A stretch of DNA of 64,000 nt from Paenibacillus_S vulneris (GTDB lineage: Bacteria; Bacillota; Bacilli; Paenibacillales; NBRC-103111), in the NCBI RefSeq assembly GCF_039543185.1, contig NZ_BAABJG010000022.1, positions 1 to 64,000 of the forward strand, in the 5' to 3' direction. Within the stretch, counting starts at the first letter, position 1. Every line of letters begins with the position of its first letter. A model generated the notes under the pieces. It did no database searches. It worked only from the letters and a program-made list of their open reading frames with translations, and had not been told where the DNA came from. Positions 34,828 through 43,732 of the stretch are shown here, in pieces. The position numbers and the translations under genes were made by a program.

Positions 34828-35637
34828 TTATGATTTCGTATACGAGATAGCCTGGCTTCCCATGGCCTCCCATGTTTCGAGAAACTGGGCTTTATTGATT
34901 TTCACTTTGCTTTTTCCGTTATACGGGTCATTGACATACACATTCTCTTCATCAAAACCGACTAATAATACCGCATGCTCCATAAAAGTCGTTTGGATGG
35001 GACCAATAGGTGTATCCCAGATGACCCACCGGTCAGGAACCTGATAATTAATCGTCGTCCATACAACGGACGGAATTCCTTCACGGAGCTGGTCCTCCAG
35101 CTTCTCAAAAGGCTGCCGTGTGAAATCCTTGGCCGTCGGTACATATTTATTCAGAAGCTCCATCAATGCGGTATGATAAATGCCGAAGCCTTTGGAGCCT
35201 CCTGTAATGTCTCCGACAAACCCCGTATTAGGATTGCCCCAATAAGCGACGGAACCATCCGGATTCCGCTTGAGAGGGGTCGGATCTTTTTTGAGCTCCG
35301 GTACCAGCTCCATTTTACTTTTCTCAATGCCGACGAATTGAAGCAGCATCGTAAGGCTTGTCAGCTCGCAGCCGGAAGGCAGCTCAGGGTATTGCCTTAT
35401 AGCAGGCGCATCCAGCAATACAGAAGCAGCACGCGGAGCCGGAGGATCCGGGAGGGCTTCTTGAGCCTTATTTGAAGCCGGTGTTTCTGCATAAGCCACG
35501 GACGACTCTTCTGCATACCAAGCCTGTCCCGTTAGTTTGGCGTATAAGAGAATACATAATACTCCACTGATAAACATGAGCCCTATGATCGTAAAAAAGC
35601 CGAGTGTTACCTGGATTCCTTTCCAAAGCACCTTCAT
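34828..35637 (-). CDS. Membrane-anchored C39-like cysteine peptidase domain protein
   Basis: A 269-residue protein with an N-terminal membrane helix (about 11-33), a Pro/Ala linker, and a papain-like C39_2 domain facing outward. Catalytic candidates are Cys90 (SGCELTSLTMLL), His221 (MEHAVLLVGFD) and Asp237 (VNDPYNG), spaced as in the family. Bacterial members of this group are uncharacterised; they may process peptides or proteins at the cell surface. It lies 82 bp after aroA, in the same orientation. Confidence 0.85.
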   Translation of the reverse strand: MKVLWKGIQVTLGFFTIIGLMFISGVLCILLYAKLTGQAWYAEESSVAYAETPASNKAQEALPDPPAPRAASVLLDAPAIRQYPELPSGCELTSLTMLLQFVGIEKSKMELVPELKKDPTPLKRNPDGSVAYWGNPNTGFVGDITGGSKGFGIYHTALMELLNKYVPTAKDFTRQPFEKLEDQLREGIPSVVWTTINYQVPDRWVIWDTPIGPIQTTFMEHAVLLVGFDEENVYVNDPYNGKSKVKINKAQFLETWEAMGSQAISYTKS

Positions 35638-35719
35638 TATGACTCAACCCGCTTGATTTTATTAGATAGTAGGCTACTGGATCGCCGCTCGGAAACGGGT
35701 AGCACTGAAATTCAAAATC

Positions 35720-37015
35720 CTATTCCTCAACCAGCTCGATGTGAGCGCCCAACGAGAGCAGATGCTCAAAGTAATGAGGATACGATTTGGCGACATGGTG
35801 AGCATCGTTGATGATGAGCCCTTTCTCCGAACGCAAACCGACTAGAGTTAATGCCATGATGACACGATGATCAAAATGAGCATTGATCTCGACTCCGCCG
35901 GTTACTCCTTGAGGACGGCCATGGATAATAATTTCGCTTTGTCTTTCCTCGACGTCGGCGCCGGCCTTACGAAGCTCGGCAAGGAAATCGGTAATCCGGT
36001 CACATTCCTTATACCGCAAATTCTCGACGTTATAGAAACGGGAGGTGCCGTCGGCAAATACGGCTGCCGCCACCATCGCCAGAACGGCGTCCGTAAAATG
36101 ATCCCCGTCAAATTCCCCTGCTTGCAATCGCTGGTTTCCTTTGACATGAACCACACCGTTCTCGTGCGTTAAGTTAACCCCCATAGCGCGAAGAACATCG
36201 ACAACGGCCTTCTCACCCTGTCTGCTCTCTTCTTCCAGCCGCAGCACTTTAACATCGGAATTAGTGACAGCCGCCGCAGCCAAAATAGCGGCCGAGCCAG
36301 GATAATCGCCTTGAACGACATACTTTTGAGGCTGGTACTGCTGACGTCCAGGAATTTTATAATGCATGAGATCCTCGGAGGCTTCAATCCGAATGCCCGC
36401 CTGAGCAATAACCTCGAGAGTTTGCCCGACAATTACCTTGGATTTCAGGTCATGGAGTACTTCAATCTCGCTGTCTTCTTCCAGAAGCGGAGTCATAAAC
36501 AGCAAGGAGCTTAGAAATTGGGAGCTCACGTTGCCTGATACTTTAATTTTGCCGCCGCGCGGTTTGCCCCCGCGAATTGTGATAGGCAGCTTGCCTTCCC
36601 GATGGTCGACCTCTACTCCCATTTGCTTCAGAGCGTCGATCAGATCGTCATGCGGCCTTTTTCCCAAAGAGTCCGGATATTGGTTAACGAATGTAACCTC
36701 CGGGCAAAATGCGGCGACAGACATCAGAAAGCGAAGTACTGCGCCGGCATTGCCGACATTCAGCTCGCTTACATGCTTAGGATGCTTGCCGAAGCCGCGA
36801 ATCGTCATTTTCTCTTCATCTTCTTCAACGACAGCTCCCAAATCACGGATGCAACGGCGCATCGCATCGCTGTCCTCACTGTGGGCAGGATAATATACAG
36901 TGCTTGTCCCGTCTGCCAATGCTCCGATGAGCAAATAGCGGGTCGTGTAGTTTTTGGAAGATAGCGCATTAATCGTACCTTCTAAGTTATTTGTCGGCTT
37001 TACGATCGCTTTCAT
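35720..37015 (-). CDS. aroA: 3-phosphoshikimate 1-carboxyvinyltransferase (EPSP synthase), divergent
   Basis: Sixth enzyme of the shikimate pathway; 431 residues, two inverse alpha/beta domains. Catalytic Lys21 (SSKNYTTR), Arg26 and the C-terminal DGDHFTDAV and YKECDRI motifs carrying the catalytic Asp and Glu are kept. The PEP-site segment usually written NAGTAMRP reads NAGAVLRF (89-96), that is Thr97 to Ala and Pro101 to Phe in E. coli numbering. This region decides glyphosate sensitivity, so tolerance is possible but untested. aroK lies 0.5 kb upstream. Confidence 0.93.
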   Translation of the reverse strand: MKAIVKPTNNLEGTINALSSKNYTTRYLLIGALADGTSTVYYPAHSEDSDAMRRCIRDLGAVVEEDEEKMTIRGFGKHPKHVSELNVGNAGAVLRFLMSVAAFCPEVTFVNQYPDSLGKRPHDDLIDALKQMGVEVDHREGKLPITIRGGKPRGGKIKVSGNVSSQFLSSLLFMTPLLEEDSEIEVLHDLKSKVIVGQTLEVIAQAGIRIEASEDLMHYKIPGRQQYQPQKYVVQGDYPGSAAILAAAAVTNSDVKVLRLEEESRQGEKAVVDVLRAMGVNLTHENGVVHVKGNQRLQAGEFDGDHFTDAVLAMVAAAVFADGTSRFYNVENLRYKECDRITDFLAELRKAGADVEERQSEIIIHGRPQGVTGGVEINAHFDHRVIMALTLVGLRSEKGLIINDAHHVAKSYPHYFEHLLSLGAHIELVEE

Positions 37016-37202
37016 GAATATGTATCTCTCCTGTTCCGCATAAAAGTTACGAAATCATTAGACTTATTTCAGATTATTGCCAGTGTACCATACCCTCCGG
37101 GGCTTGGAAACCGCAAGTTTGACACCCATACGGGTTTCTCTATATCATGGGATTAAGGAAGATGTGCCTATTACAAAAAACCTATTTGGAGGCTTCTTAA
37201 TT

Positions 37203-37496
37203 ATGCAAACCATTACCCCGCAAGAACTAAAGTCACGCCTGGATAAAGGTGATAAGCTGGATATCATTGACGTCCGCGAGGCCGAAGAGGTTGCTCTCGG
37301 CATGATTCCCGGTGCTGTCCACATACCTTTGATGCAAATTCCGGATCGCCTAAATGACATCCCCCGCGACAGAGAAACCATTCTAGTTTGCCGAAGCGGC
37401 AACCGCAGCGGCAGAGCCTATGATTTTCTCAGCGCTCAAGGGTTTACCAATTTGAAAAACATGAGCGGCGGCATGCTGGAATGGGAGCAGCTTTAA
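37203..37496 (+). CDS. Single-domain rhodanese-like protein
   Basis: A 97-residue sulfurtransferase-fold protein. Active-site Cys63 lies in the loop CRSGNRS, typical for active rhodaneses; DVREAEEV and GAVHIPLMQI are also conserved. The ATG at 37203 is preceded by GGAGG at 10 nt; the longer frame from 37077 has no site. It ends inside the palindrome that also contains the aroK stop and overlaps aroK by 4 bp, tail to tail. Confidence 0.88.
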   Translation: MQTITPQELKSRLDKGDKLDIIDVREAEEVALGMIPGAVHIPLMQIPDRLNDIPRDRETILVCRSGNRSGRAYDFLSAQGFTNLKNMSGGMLEWEQL

Positions 37497-37502
37497 AGCT
37501 GC
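37487..37502. repeat. Perfect 16-bp palindrome holding two stop codons
   Basis: GCAGCTTTAAAGCTGC contains the rhodanese stop (TAA, 37494-37496, plus strand) and the aroK stop (TAA, 37493-37495 minus). It lacks a loop and U tract, so it is not a clear terminator. Confidence 0.75.
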
Positions 37503-37999
37503 AGGTCCGCTGTGATCATCTCTGCAATTTCTTGAACGGACAGCTTGCTCGTGTCGATCTTGCGGTCCGCGAAATCATAGGCATGCTTGCGGGCTTCCAG
37601 CAGCGTATGCACCCTCTCGGCTACGTCCCCTTGAACCAAGGGCCGGTTTTGATCCTGACTCACACGTTCAATGATTGTGTCCGCATCAGCCGTCAAGGCC
37701 ACGACATAGCCCTTCTCCTTCATGACAGCGCGGTTTTGCTCTGCCAAAACTGCGCCACCTCCGGTGGCAATGATGCAGTTCATCCCTTCAAGGGATTTCC
37801 GAATGACATCGCACTCCACTTGCCTGAATACAGGCTCTCCCAGCTTTGCAAACATGTCGCTGATTGACATCCCCTGCTGCTCTTCAATGACGTCATCGGT
37901 ATTGATGAACCGCCATCCCAACCGGGAAGCCAATGCATGTCCAACCGTCGATTTGCCGGTACCCATGAATCCTATTAATACGATATTATGTTTTTCCAA
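37493..37999 (-). CDS. aroK: Shikimate kinase
   Basis: Phosphorylates shikimate at the 3-OH using ATP; 168 residues. Seen: P-loop GFMGTGKST (10-18), the shikimate-binding DDVIEE (35-40), and GGGAV (77-81). The Cys at 64 is not part of a motif. The start is TTG at 37999. It precedes aroA by about 480 bp on the same strand, with the convergent rhodanese gene between them, so they are not one simple operon. Confidence 0.94.
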   Translation of the reverse strand: MEKHNIVLIGFMGTGKSTVGHALASRLGWRFINTDDVIEEQQGMSISDMFAKLGEPVFRQVECDVIRKSLEGMNCIIATGGGAVLAEQNRAVMKEKGYVVALTADADTIIERVSQDQNRPLVQGDVAERVHTLLEARKHAYDFADRKIDTSKLSVQEIAEMITADLQL

Positions 38000-38158
38000 A
38001 TTCCTACACCTCTTGACAGCTTCTGTCTAACCCTACAATCATATCATAGGTTGATGTTGATGAATAGAAATTACGAGAAATTCATATGATGGAATGTGAA
38101 TAGATTCCAGTCTTTTCTGCTATGATGATACTATGAAACCATTTCGAGGAGAGATGAA

Positions 38159-38503
38159 TTGTTGATGCATTCAGCCATGTCTCAATCCCAGAACCCCGTT
38201 CCTAATGCCGCACAGCGGAAGCTGGAGCAAATTCTAAATCCTTCCCATCCGTTATGCAAAGATGACGTTGTCTGGATTTTGGAATTTATTAAAAAAAAGG
38301 TGGCTGAAGAAGATCCGCAGATAGCAGATCTTTCCCAACCACGCTTATTACAAAATTTTCGCTATTTTGCCGAAATTGCTTTAATGCTTATCCAGCGTCG
38401 CAACGGCTTCGATCAGGAGGCAGACCGCCTGAAGCACTGGATTTCCGAGGCTTCCTACGGGCTGCATCCCTTGAAACCGAACGGCCGGGCATTCAAGGAT
38501 TAG
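38159..38503 (+). CDS. Conserved hypothetical protein
   Basis: 114 residues, mostly helical, with a HPLCKDDVVWILEFIKKKV segment and RYFAEIALMLIQRR. No signal peptide, metal site or known domain is seen. The start is one of three adjacent codons (TTG 38159, TTG 38162, ATG 38165) downstream of GAGGAG. It ends in a 4-bp tail-to-tail overlap with gnd. I do not recognise its function. Confidence 0.7.
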   Translation: MLMHSAMSQSQNPVPNAAQRKLEQILNPSHPLCKDDVVWILEFIKKKVAEEDPQIADLSQPRLLQNFRYFAEIALMLIQRRNGFDQEADRLKHWISEASYGLHPLKPNGRAFKD

Positions 38504-39912
38504 TTCTCCATCCAGTTGAAATGGAAGGTTCCTTCTTTGTCCAAGCGTTGGAATGTATGTGCACCGAAATAATCTCTTTGCGCTTGCAGCAGGTTCGCAG
38601 GCAGACGCTCGGAACGGTAGCTGTCATAGTAAGCCAATGCGGATGCAAACGCAGGCACTGGAATACCGCGTGTTACAGCTGCGGACACTACAGTTCTCCA
38701 AGCGTCTTGGTAGTTGCTCACAACGCCTTGGAAATATTCGTCAAGAAGCAGGTTTTTCAATTCTGGGTTGCGATCGTACGCATCTTTGATGTTTTGCAGG
38801 AAACGAGCACGGATAATGCAGCCGCCGCGGAAAATCATTGCGATGCTGCCGTAATCCAATCCCCAGTTATATTCTTCGGAAGCGGCTCTCATTTGCGCGA
38901 AGCCTTGAGCGTAGGAGCAAATTTTGCTCGCGTACAGCGCTTTGCGTACAGCCTCGATGAACTCCTTGCGGTCTCCTTCGAAAGCAGGTGCTTGCGGGCC
39001 GCTCAGCACTTTGCTTGCAGCTACGCGCTCTTGCTTCATAGCCGACAAGAAGCGGGAGAATACGGACTCGGTAATGATCGATAATGGTACCCCAAGGTCA
39101 AGAGAGCTTTGGCTGGTCCATTTACCAGTACCCTTTTGGCCGGCGGAATCCAGGATAACGTCAACCATAGGCTTGCCGGTTTCCGGATCTTTTTTCGTGA
39201 AGATATCGGTAGTGATCTCGATCAGATAGCTGTCAAGCTCACCTTTATTCCACTCGGCAAAAATCTCATGAAGCTCTTCTGTGCTAACGTTCAATACGTC
39301 TTTCAGCAATTGGTAAGCTTCGCAAATCAGCTGCATGTCGCCGTACTCGATGCCGTTATGCACCATTTTCACGTAATGTCCCGCACCGTCCGGTCCGATG
39401 TACGTGCAGCATGGATCGCCATTTACTTTGGCCGAAATAGCTGTCAGAATCGGTTCTACCAATTCGTAAGCGTCTTTTTGACCGCCAGGCATAATCGAAG
39501 GACCTTTCAGAGCGCCCTCTTCCCCGCCGGATACGCCCGTTCCGATGAAACGCAAGCCGTGAGCGGACAATTCCTTGTTTCTGCGTTGGGTATCCGGGAA
39601 GTAAGCATTCCCTCCGTCGATGATGATGTCCCCTTCTTCCAAATGAGGAATCAAGGAATTGATGGTTGCGTCAGTACCTGCGCCTGCTTGAACCATGATC
39701 AAAATTTTACGAGGCTTTTCGAGAGATGCTACGAATTCCTCAATACTGTATGTACCTACCAGGTTTTTGCCTTTAGCTTCTTCGATCAAAGCATCTGTTT
39801 TTTCACGGGAACGGTTGTATACCGATACGGTGAAACCTCTGCTTTCAATATTTAATGCCAGGTTTTTACCCATGACAGCCAATCCGATAACGCCAACTTG
39901 TTGTTTGGACAT
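38500..39912 (-). CDS. gnd: 6-phosphogluconate dehydrogenase, decarboxylating
   Basis: Oxidises 6-phosphogluconate to ribulose-5-phosphate, CO2 and NAD(P)H; 470 residues. Seen: GLAVMGKNLALN (NADP binding), GTGVSGGEEGA, the catalytic Lys in GHYVKMVHNGIEYG and IIRARFLQNI. The pentose-phosphate step that follows gluconokinase. The gene is last in the LacI-LarA-gntK-SDR-gnd series; 175 bp separate it from the SDR and could hold its own promoter. A housekeeping copy could exist elsewhere. Confidence 0.96.
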   Translation of the reverse strand: MSKQQVGVIGLAVMGKNLALNIESRGFTVSVYNRSREKTDALIEEAKGKNLVGTYSIEEFVASLEKPRKILIMVQAGAGTDATINSLIPHLEEGDIIIDGGNAYFPDTQRRNKELSAHGLRFIGTGVSGGEEGALKGPSIMPGGQKDAYELVEPILTAISAKVNGDPCCTYIGPDGAGHYVKMVHNGIEYGDMQLICEAYQLLKDVLNVSTEELHEIFAEWNKGELDSYLIEITTDIFTKKDPETGKPMVDVILDSAGQKGTGKWTSQSSLDLGVPLSIITESVFSRFLSAMKQERVAASKVLSGPQAPAFEGDRKEFIEAVRKALYASKICSYAQGFAQMRAASEEYNWGLDYGSIAMIFRGGCIIRARFLQNIKDAYDRNPELKNLLLDEYFQGVVSNYQDAWRTVVSAAVTRGIPVPAFASALAYYDSYRSERLPANLLQAQRDYFGAHTFQRLDKEGTFHFNWMEN

Positions 39913-40087
39913 ATGGTTACTCTTCCTTCCTTTGAATTAATTAGTTGTGATGTTCTCTTGTTTGAAAAAAGCTCATTCCGACCAGCCGCGAGCAGCATCA
40001 TTGCCGCCCGATGGAAGCAAGGCTGACAATGGATGCCGCTTGAAGACCAGTTCTCGTGGAACTAACCTTTTTCAATTTTTTTATCTA
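39913..40087. other. Intergenic region between the SDR gene and gnd
   Basis: 175 bp with no supported gene. Short GC-rich complementary tracts (CAGCC ... GGCTG near 39980-40025) could form a hairpin, but no terminator with U run is clear. Confidence 0.35.
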
Positions 40088-40855
40088 TTAAATCGTCATT
40101 GCTCCATAGCCGCCGTCTACACGAAGCAGCGAGCCGGTCACAAAGCTGGAAGCCTTGTCGGAAGCAAGGTATACAGCTGCGCCTTGAAGCTCTTCCGCTT
40201 CACCGAAACGGTTCATTGGAGTATGGCGCAAAATCGATTCCGTACGCTCAGGAGAAAGGATTTTACGATTTTGTTCAGCCGGGAAGAAGCCGGGAATAAT
40301 TGCATTCACACGAACGCGAGCCGGTGCGAATTCACGCGCCAAAAACTTGGTTACGTTGTTCACAGCCGCTTTGGAAGCCGAGTACGTAAATACGCGGGAC
40401 AACGGTGGCTCGGAGGATACGGACGAAATGTTGATAATGCTGCCGCCTTCACCTTTGTCCACCATATGTTTCCCAAACACCTGGCAAGCTAACACAACGC
40501 TTTTGAGGTTTACTTCCATAATAGCGTCCCATTCTTCCATTTTCAATTCAAAGAACGGAGTCGCGCTGTTCATGCCAGGGCAGTTCATCAAGATGTCACA
40601 GCGGCCTGTCCAAGCCAGAACGTCCTCAAGAACCTTTTGAAGATCCTCGACTTTGGTAGCGTCTGCCGAAAAGCTTTTGGCTTTGCCGCCTACTTCCTCA
40701 ATTTTTTTGACAACAGCCTCGGATTTCTCCGCGTTACGTCCTACGACAGCCACATTGGCGCCATGACCGCCCAGTGCTACAGCCATTGCTCCCCCAAGAG
40801 TACTGTTACCCCCAATAATTACTGCTGTTTTACCAGTCAAATCGAACAAATTCAT
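40088..40855 (-). CDS. SDR oxidoreductase, D-mannonate oxidoreductase (UxuB/YjmF)-like
   Basis: A 255-residue short-chain dehydrogenase. Seen: the cofactor loop GGNSTLGG (15-22), active site Ser145, Tyr158 and Lys162, and a C-terminus NAIIPGFFPAEQNRKIL, TPMNRFGEAEEL, ASSFVTG, VDGGY that matches the Bacillus SDR-type UxuB (YjmF), which interconverts D-fructuronate and D-mannonate. A gluconate 5-dehydrogenase role is the main alternative. The ATG is 6 nt after AGGAGG. It lies 50 bp after gntK in an operon that can carry mannonate on via the LarA-like protein. Confidence 0.85.
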   Translation of the reverse strand: MNLFDLTGKTAVIIGGNSTLGGAMAVALGGHGANVAVVGRNAEKSEAVVKKIEEVGGKAKSFSADATKVEDLQKVLEDVLAWTGRCDILMNCPGMNSATPFFELKMEEWDAIMEVNLKSVVLACQVFGKHMVDKGEGGSIINISSVSSEPPLSRVFTYSASKAAVNNVTKFLAREFAPARVRVNAIIPGFFPAEQNRKILSPERTESILRHTPMNRFGEAEELQGAAVYLASDKASSFVTGSLLRVDGGYGAMTI

Positions 40856-40905
40856 GATGATCCTCCTCATGTATAGGTATTGCATGAACCGTCTGTTGGG
40901 CGGAA

Positions 40906-42459
40906 CTACTTTGCATGCTGCTGTTGGTACGCAGCAATCGCATCGAATTCATCCTTCAACTGATGGTACACACGATTATAAATATTTGTCAACTGTTGGT
41001 ACAGCTGATGGTTGCCGGAATCCGGCTGGTGGCGATGGTGAACCTGCATCCAATTGTGTACGGAGGAGAAGTCTTTAATCTCTCCCATCGCCAGCATACC
41101 GAGCTGTGCAGCGCCCAAACCGGAGCTCTCGATCGAGTTCGGTACGGCTACCGAGCTGCCCGTTACGTCGGCCATACACTGCAGCCAGAAGCTGGATCGT
41201 GCGAAGCCGCCGGATGCGCGAATTTCCTTGGTCGGCCCGGACAGCTCTTCCAATGCGCTTAATACGGAGTTGATCCGATAGACAACTCCTTCAAGGACAG
41301 AACGAATCATGTGCTTCTTCTGATGATAAAGCGATAAGCCAAAGAAGACGCCACGTGCATTAGCATTCCAATAAGGTGCGCGCTCCCCGGTTAGAAGCGG
41401 GAGGAAGATAAGTCCGTCGGAGCCCGCGGATACCTCTTCGGCAAGCGAAGTCAGATAGTCATACGGATCCAGGCCTCTGCGGCGGCCTTCTTCCGCTTCG
41501 GCCGTCGCCAGCTGGTCTCTGACCCAACGGAACATGATGCCGCCGTTATTGATGGCTCCGCCGACCACCCAGAAATCCTCTTTGAGAGCATAGCAGAACA
41601 GTCTTCCTTTGGGGTCGGTTACAGGCTCGCGGACAACCCCGCGAACCGCGCCGGAGGTTCCGATCGTTACGGCATAAATGCCTTCTTCGAACGCGCCGAC
41701 TCCAAGGTTCGCCAGCACTCCATCCGATGCGCCCACAACGAATGGCGTATCCGCATGCAGGCCCATTGCCTGAGCGTACTGCTCCTTCATACCGGAAATG
41801 TGGTATACGGTGGAAACCGGCTCGGAAAGCTGCTCTTCACGTACGCCGCAGGCTTTCAATGCCAGCTCGTCCCAAGCCAGGTTGCGAAGATTGAACAGCC
41901 CCGTAGCGCTCGCGATCGAATAGTCCACGATAAATTTGCCGAACAGCTTGGCAAATACATACTCCTTAATCCCGATAAACTTGTACGCATTCTCAAACAC
42001 ATCCGGACGGTTGTCGCGAAGCCACATCAGCTTCAGCAAAGGCGACATCGGATGAAGAGGCGTTCCGGTATTCAAATAAATCTGGTGCCCGTTTAATTCT
42101 TCCTTCAAAGGCTTGACGTAGCCGACGCTGCGGTTATCCGCAAACGTGATGGATTGTGTCAGCAGATTCAAATCGCGATCGACCGCAATTAAGCTGTGCA
42201 TCGCCGAGCTGAACGAAACGCACAGCACCTGGCTAGGCAAAATCTTAGCCTTGGTGATGACAGCCTGAATCCCTGTCACTACTGCATGAAAGATTTCATC
42301 CGGGTTCTGCTCCGCCATATCCGGTCTAGGCGTATTCAGAGGATATTCAATAGAATTCGATGCCAGAACGCGGCCGTCCCGGTCGATCACCAGCGTTTTC
42401 GCGCTGGTCGTCCCGAGATCGGCTGCAATAATGTACGGCTTTGCTATTGTCAAACTCAT
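40906..42459 (-). CDS. gntK: Gluconokinase, FGGY family
   Basis: Sugar-acid kinase of 517 residues that phosphorylates D-gluconate to 6-phosphogluconate. Seen: N-terminal ATP-binding AADLGTTSAKTLV, the FGGY signature segment GASDGVLANLGVG, and the C-terminal EIRASGGFARSSFWLQCMADVTG. Length and order match Bacillus GntK rather than the short E. coli GntK. The start overlaps the LarA-like gene stop by 4 bp (ATGA), so the two are coupled. Its substrate call is supported by the adjacent gnd. Confidence 0.92.
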   Translation of the reverse strand: MSLTIAKPYIIAADLGTTSAKTLVIDRDGRVLASNSIEYPLNTPRPDMAEQNPDEIFHAVVTGIQAVITKAKILPSQVLCVSFSSAMHSLIAVDRDLNLLTQSITFADNRSVGYVKPLKEELNGHQIYLNTGTPLHPMSPLLKLMWLRDNRPDVFENAYKFIGIKEYVFAKLFGKFIVDYSIASATGLFNLRNLAWDELALKACGVREEQLSEPVSTVYHISGMKEQYAQAMGLHADTPFVVGASDGVLANLGVGAFEEGIYAVTIGTSGAVRGVVREPVTDPKGRLFCYALKEDFWVVGGAINNGGIMFRWVRDQLATAEAEEGRRRGLDPYDYLTSLAEEVSAGSDGLIFLPLLTGERAPYWNANARGVFFGLSLYHQKKHMIRSVLEGVVYRINSVLSALEELSGPTKEIRASGGFARSSFWLQCMADVTGSSVAVPNSIESSGLGAAQLGMLAMGEIKDFSSVHNWMQVHHRHQPDSGNHQLYQQLTNIYNRVYHQLKDEFDAIAAYQQQHAK

Positions 42460-43727
42460 TTCGCTAAGTTCCCTTCGCTGTCAAATTGCAAGTCATAAGG
42501 TTCCGTCAAAATTTCAATATCCGGATGCAGCTTGGCTTCTTCAAGCAAATTGACGGAAATTTCGATTTCACCCAAATGCAGCGTATCTTGAATGCGTACG
42601 AGTCTGCATTTGGTATAATCCAGGATGTTGCAGGTTTTAACGCCTGCTTTAATCGCGTAATAATCGTTATCCAGCGTGGTCGAAATTTTGGTTGGAGCAC
42701 ATACCGTCGAAGTCAATCCGTTAACGAAGGTAGCTGCTCTATCCATTTTGTCGACCAGACGCTGCGTAGTAAAGTCGGCTGTACCTACGCCGTTGGCATT
42801 CCCTTTGGTTTCCGGTGTCAGATCGAGAACGATCATCTTGGAAACGTCAGGTCCGCCATGCGCATAAGGAGTCGGATAACGGCCGGTTACGTTTGGATCC
42901 ATGCCGTCGCCGCTGATGTTCTTGCCGATATAATCGATAACAAGCACGTCGATTTGGTCGAACAAAATTTTTGGCAGGCGCGCCTTCGCCTCTTCCAGCA
43001 GCTGCATTTCGCGCTCTTCGATTTGCGCAGCCGGAAGCGCCTCGATGCGGCAGGTTTGGTCATAAGCATTCTCAACCAATGCTACGCCAAAAACAATCGG
43101 AAGCTTCTCAATCATAATTTTGGCCATAGCCGGAACGTTCTCCGCCATATACTTAAAGCCTAATTGATGGCAGGCTTCGGCCCCTTTTTGCTTACCAAGA
43201 CCGATGGAGATCATTTTCATAATACCGCTTTCGATGCGGCCGCGGAACGCCGTGTGGGGCTTCACGCGGTTGATGACTACGATAGCGTCTGCAGTTGAAG
43301 CAATTTTATCTACATAAACAGGCAGGCCGTTAGGAAGCTCGTCGATTTTAACCACTTCCATCGAGGAACGGATCGGTGCTCCCATCGCTTCTTCCGTTAC
43401 TCCAAGATGATGCAGAACCTCTTTTTGCCCTTCAGCCGTAGCGCCGCCATGGCTGCCCATGCAAGGCACGATAAACGGCTCTCCGCCGGCTTGCTTGATG
43501 GCATCGATCGTTACTTTCGTAAACAAAGCGATATTCGCCACACCGCGGCTGCCCACGGCTACCGCTACCTGCTGGCCCGGCTTGATTTGGTCGATGGTAC
43601 CGGGCTTTTTCAGCTCCTGCTCCAGCACTTCTTTCAGGTTATCAATCTTGGTGTCATCAAATTTTTGGCGGATACGTACCATTTGCGGAATAGGAATGTC
43701 TTCTAGAACCTGTCTCAAAATACTCAT
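42456..43727 (-). CDS. LarA-superfamily protein, candidate D-gluconate/D-mannonate 2-epimerase
   Basis: A 423-residue protein of the lactate racemase LarA superfamily (DUF2088). Candidate nickel-pincer-nucleotide ligands and bases: His93 (GSHGG), His158 (KPHTAF), Lys171 (GIMKM) and His187 (GAEACHQLG). Lys171 and His187 are 16 apart, as in Lactobacillus LarA (Lys184, His200). Superfamily members are known to epimerise D-gluconate at C2 to D-mannonate; the adjacent gluconokinase and UxuB-like SDR make this the best guess over lactate or malate racemase. The larBCE cofactor genes are not in the window. It starts 5 bp after the LacI gene. Confidence 0.82.
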   Translation of the reverse strand: MSILRQVLEDIPIPQMVRIRQKFDDTKIDNLKEVLEQELKKPGTIDQIKPGQQVAVAVGSRGVANIALFTKVTIDAIKQAGGEPFIVPCMGSHGGATAEGQKEVLHHLGVTEEAMGAPIRSSMEVVKIDELPNGLPVYVDKIASTADAIVVINRVKPHTAFRGRIESGIMKMISIGLGKQKGAEACHQLGFKYMAENVPAMAKIMIEKLPIVFGVALVENAYDQTCRIEALPAAQIEEREMQLLEEAKARLPKILFDQIDVLVIDYIGKNISGDGMDPNVTGRYPTPYAHGGPDVSKMIVLDLTPETKGNANGVGTADFTTQRLVDKMDRAATFVNGLTSTVCAPTKISTTLDNDYYAIKAGVKTCNILDYTKCRLVRIQDTLHLGEIEISVNLLEEAKLHPDIEILTEPYDLQFDSEGNLAK

Positions 43728-43732
43728 AGCTT

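Noticed and set aside
39109..39855. 248-residue plus-strand frame opposite gnd
   Set aside because: Entirely antisense to a well-conserved gene, no protein motif; shadow frame caused by codon bias.
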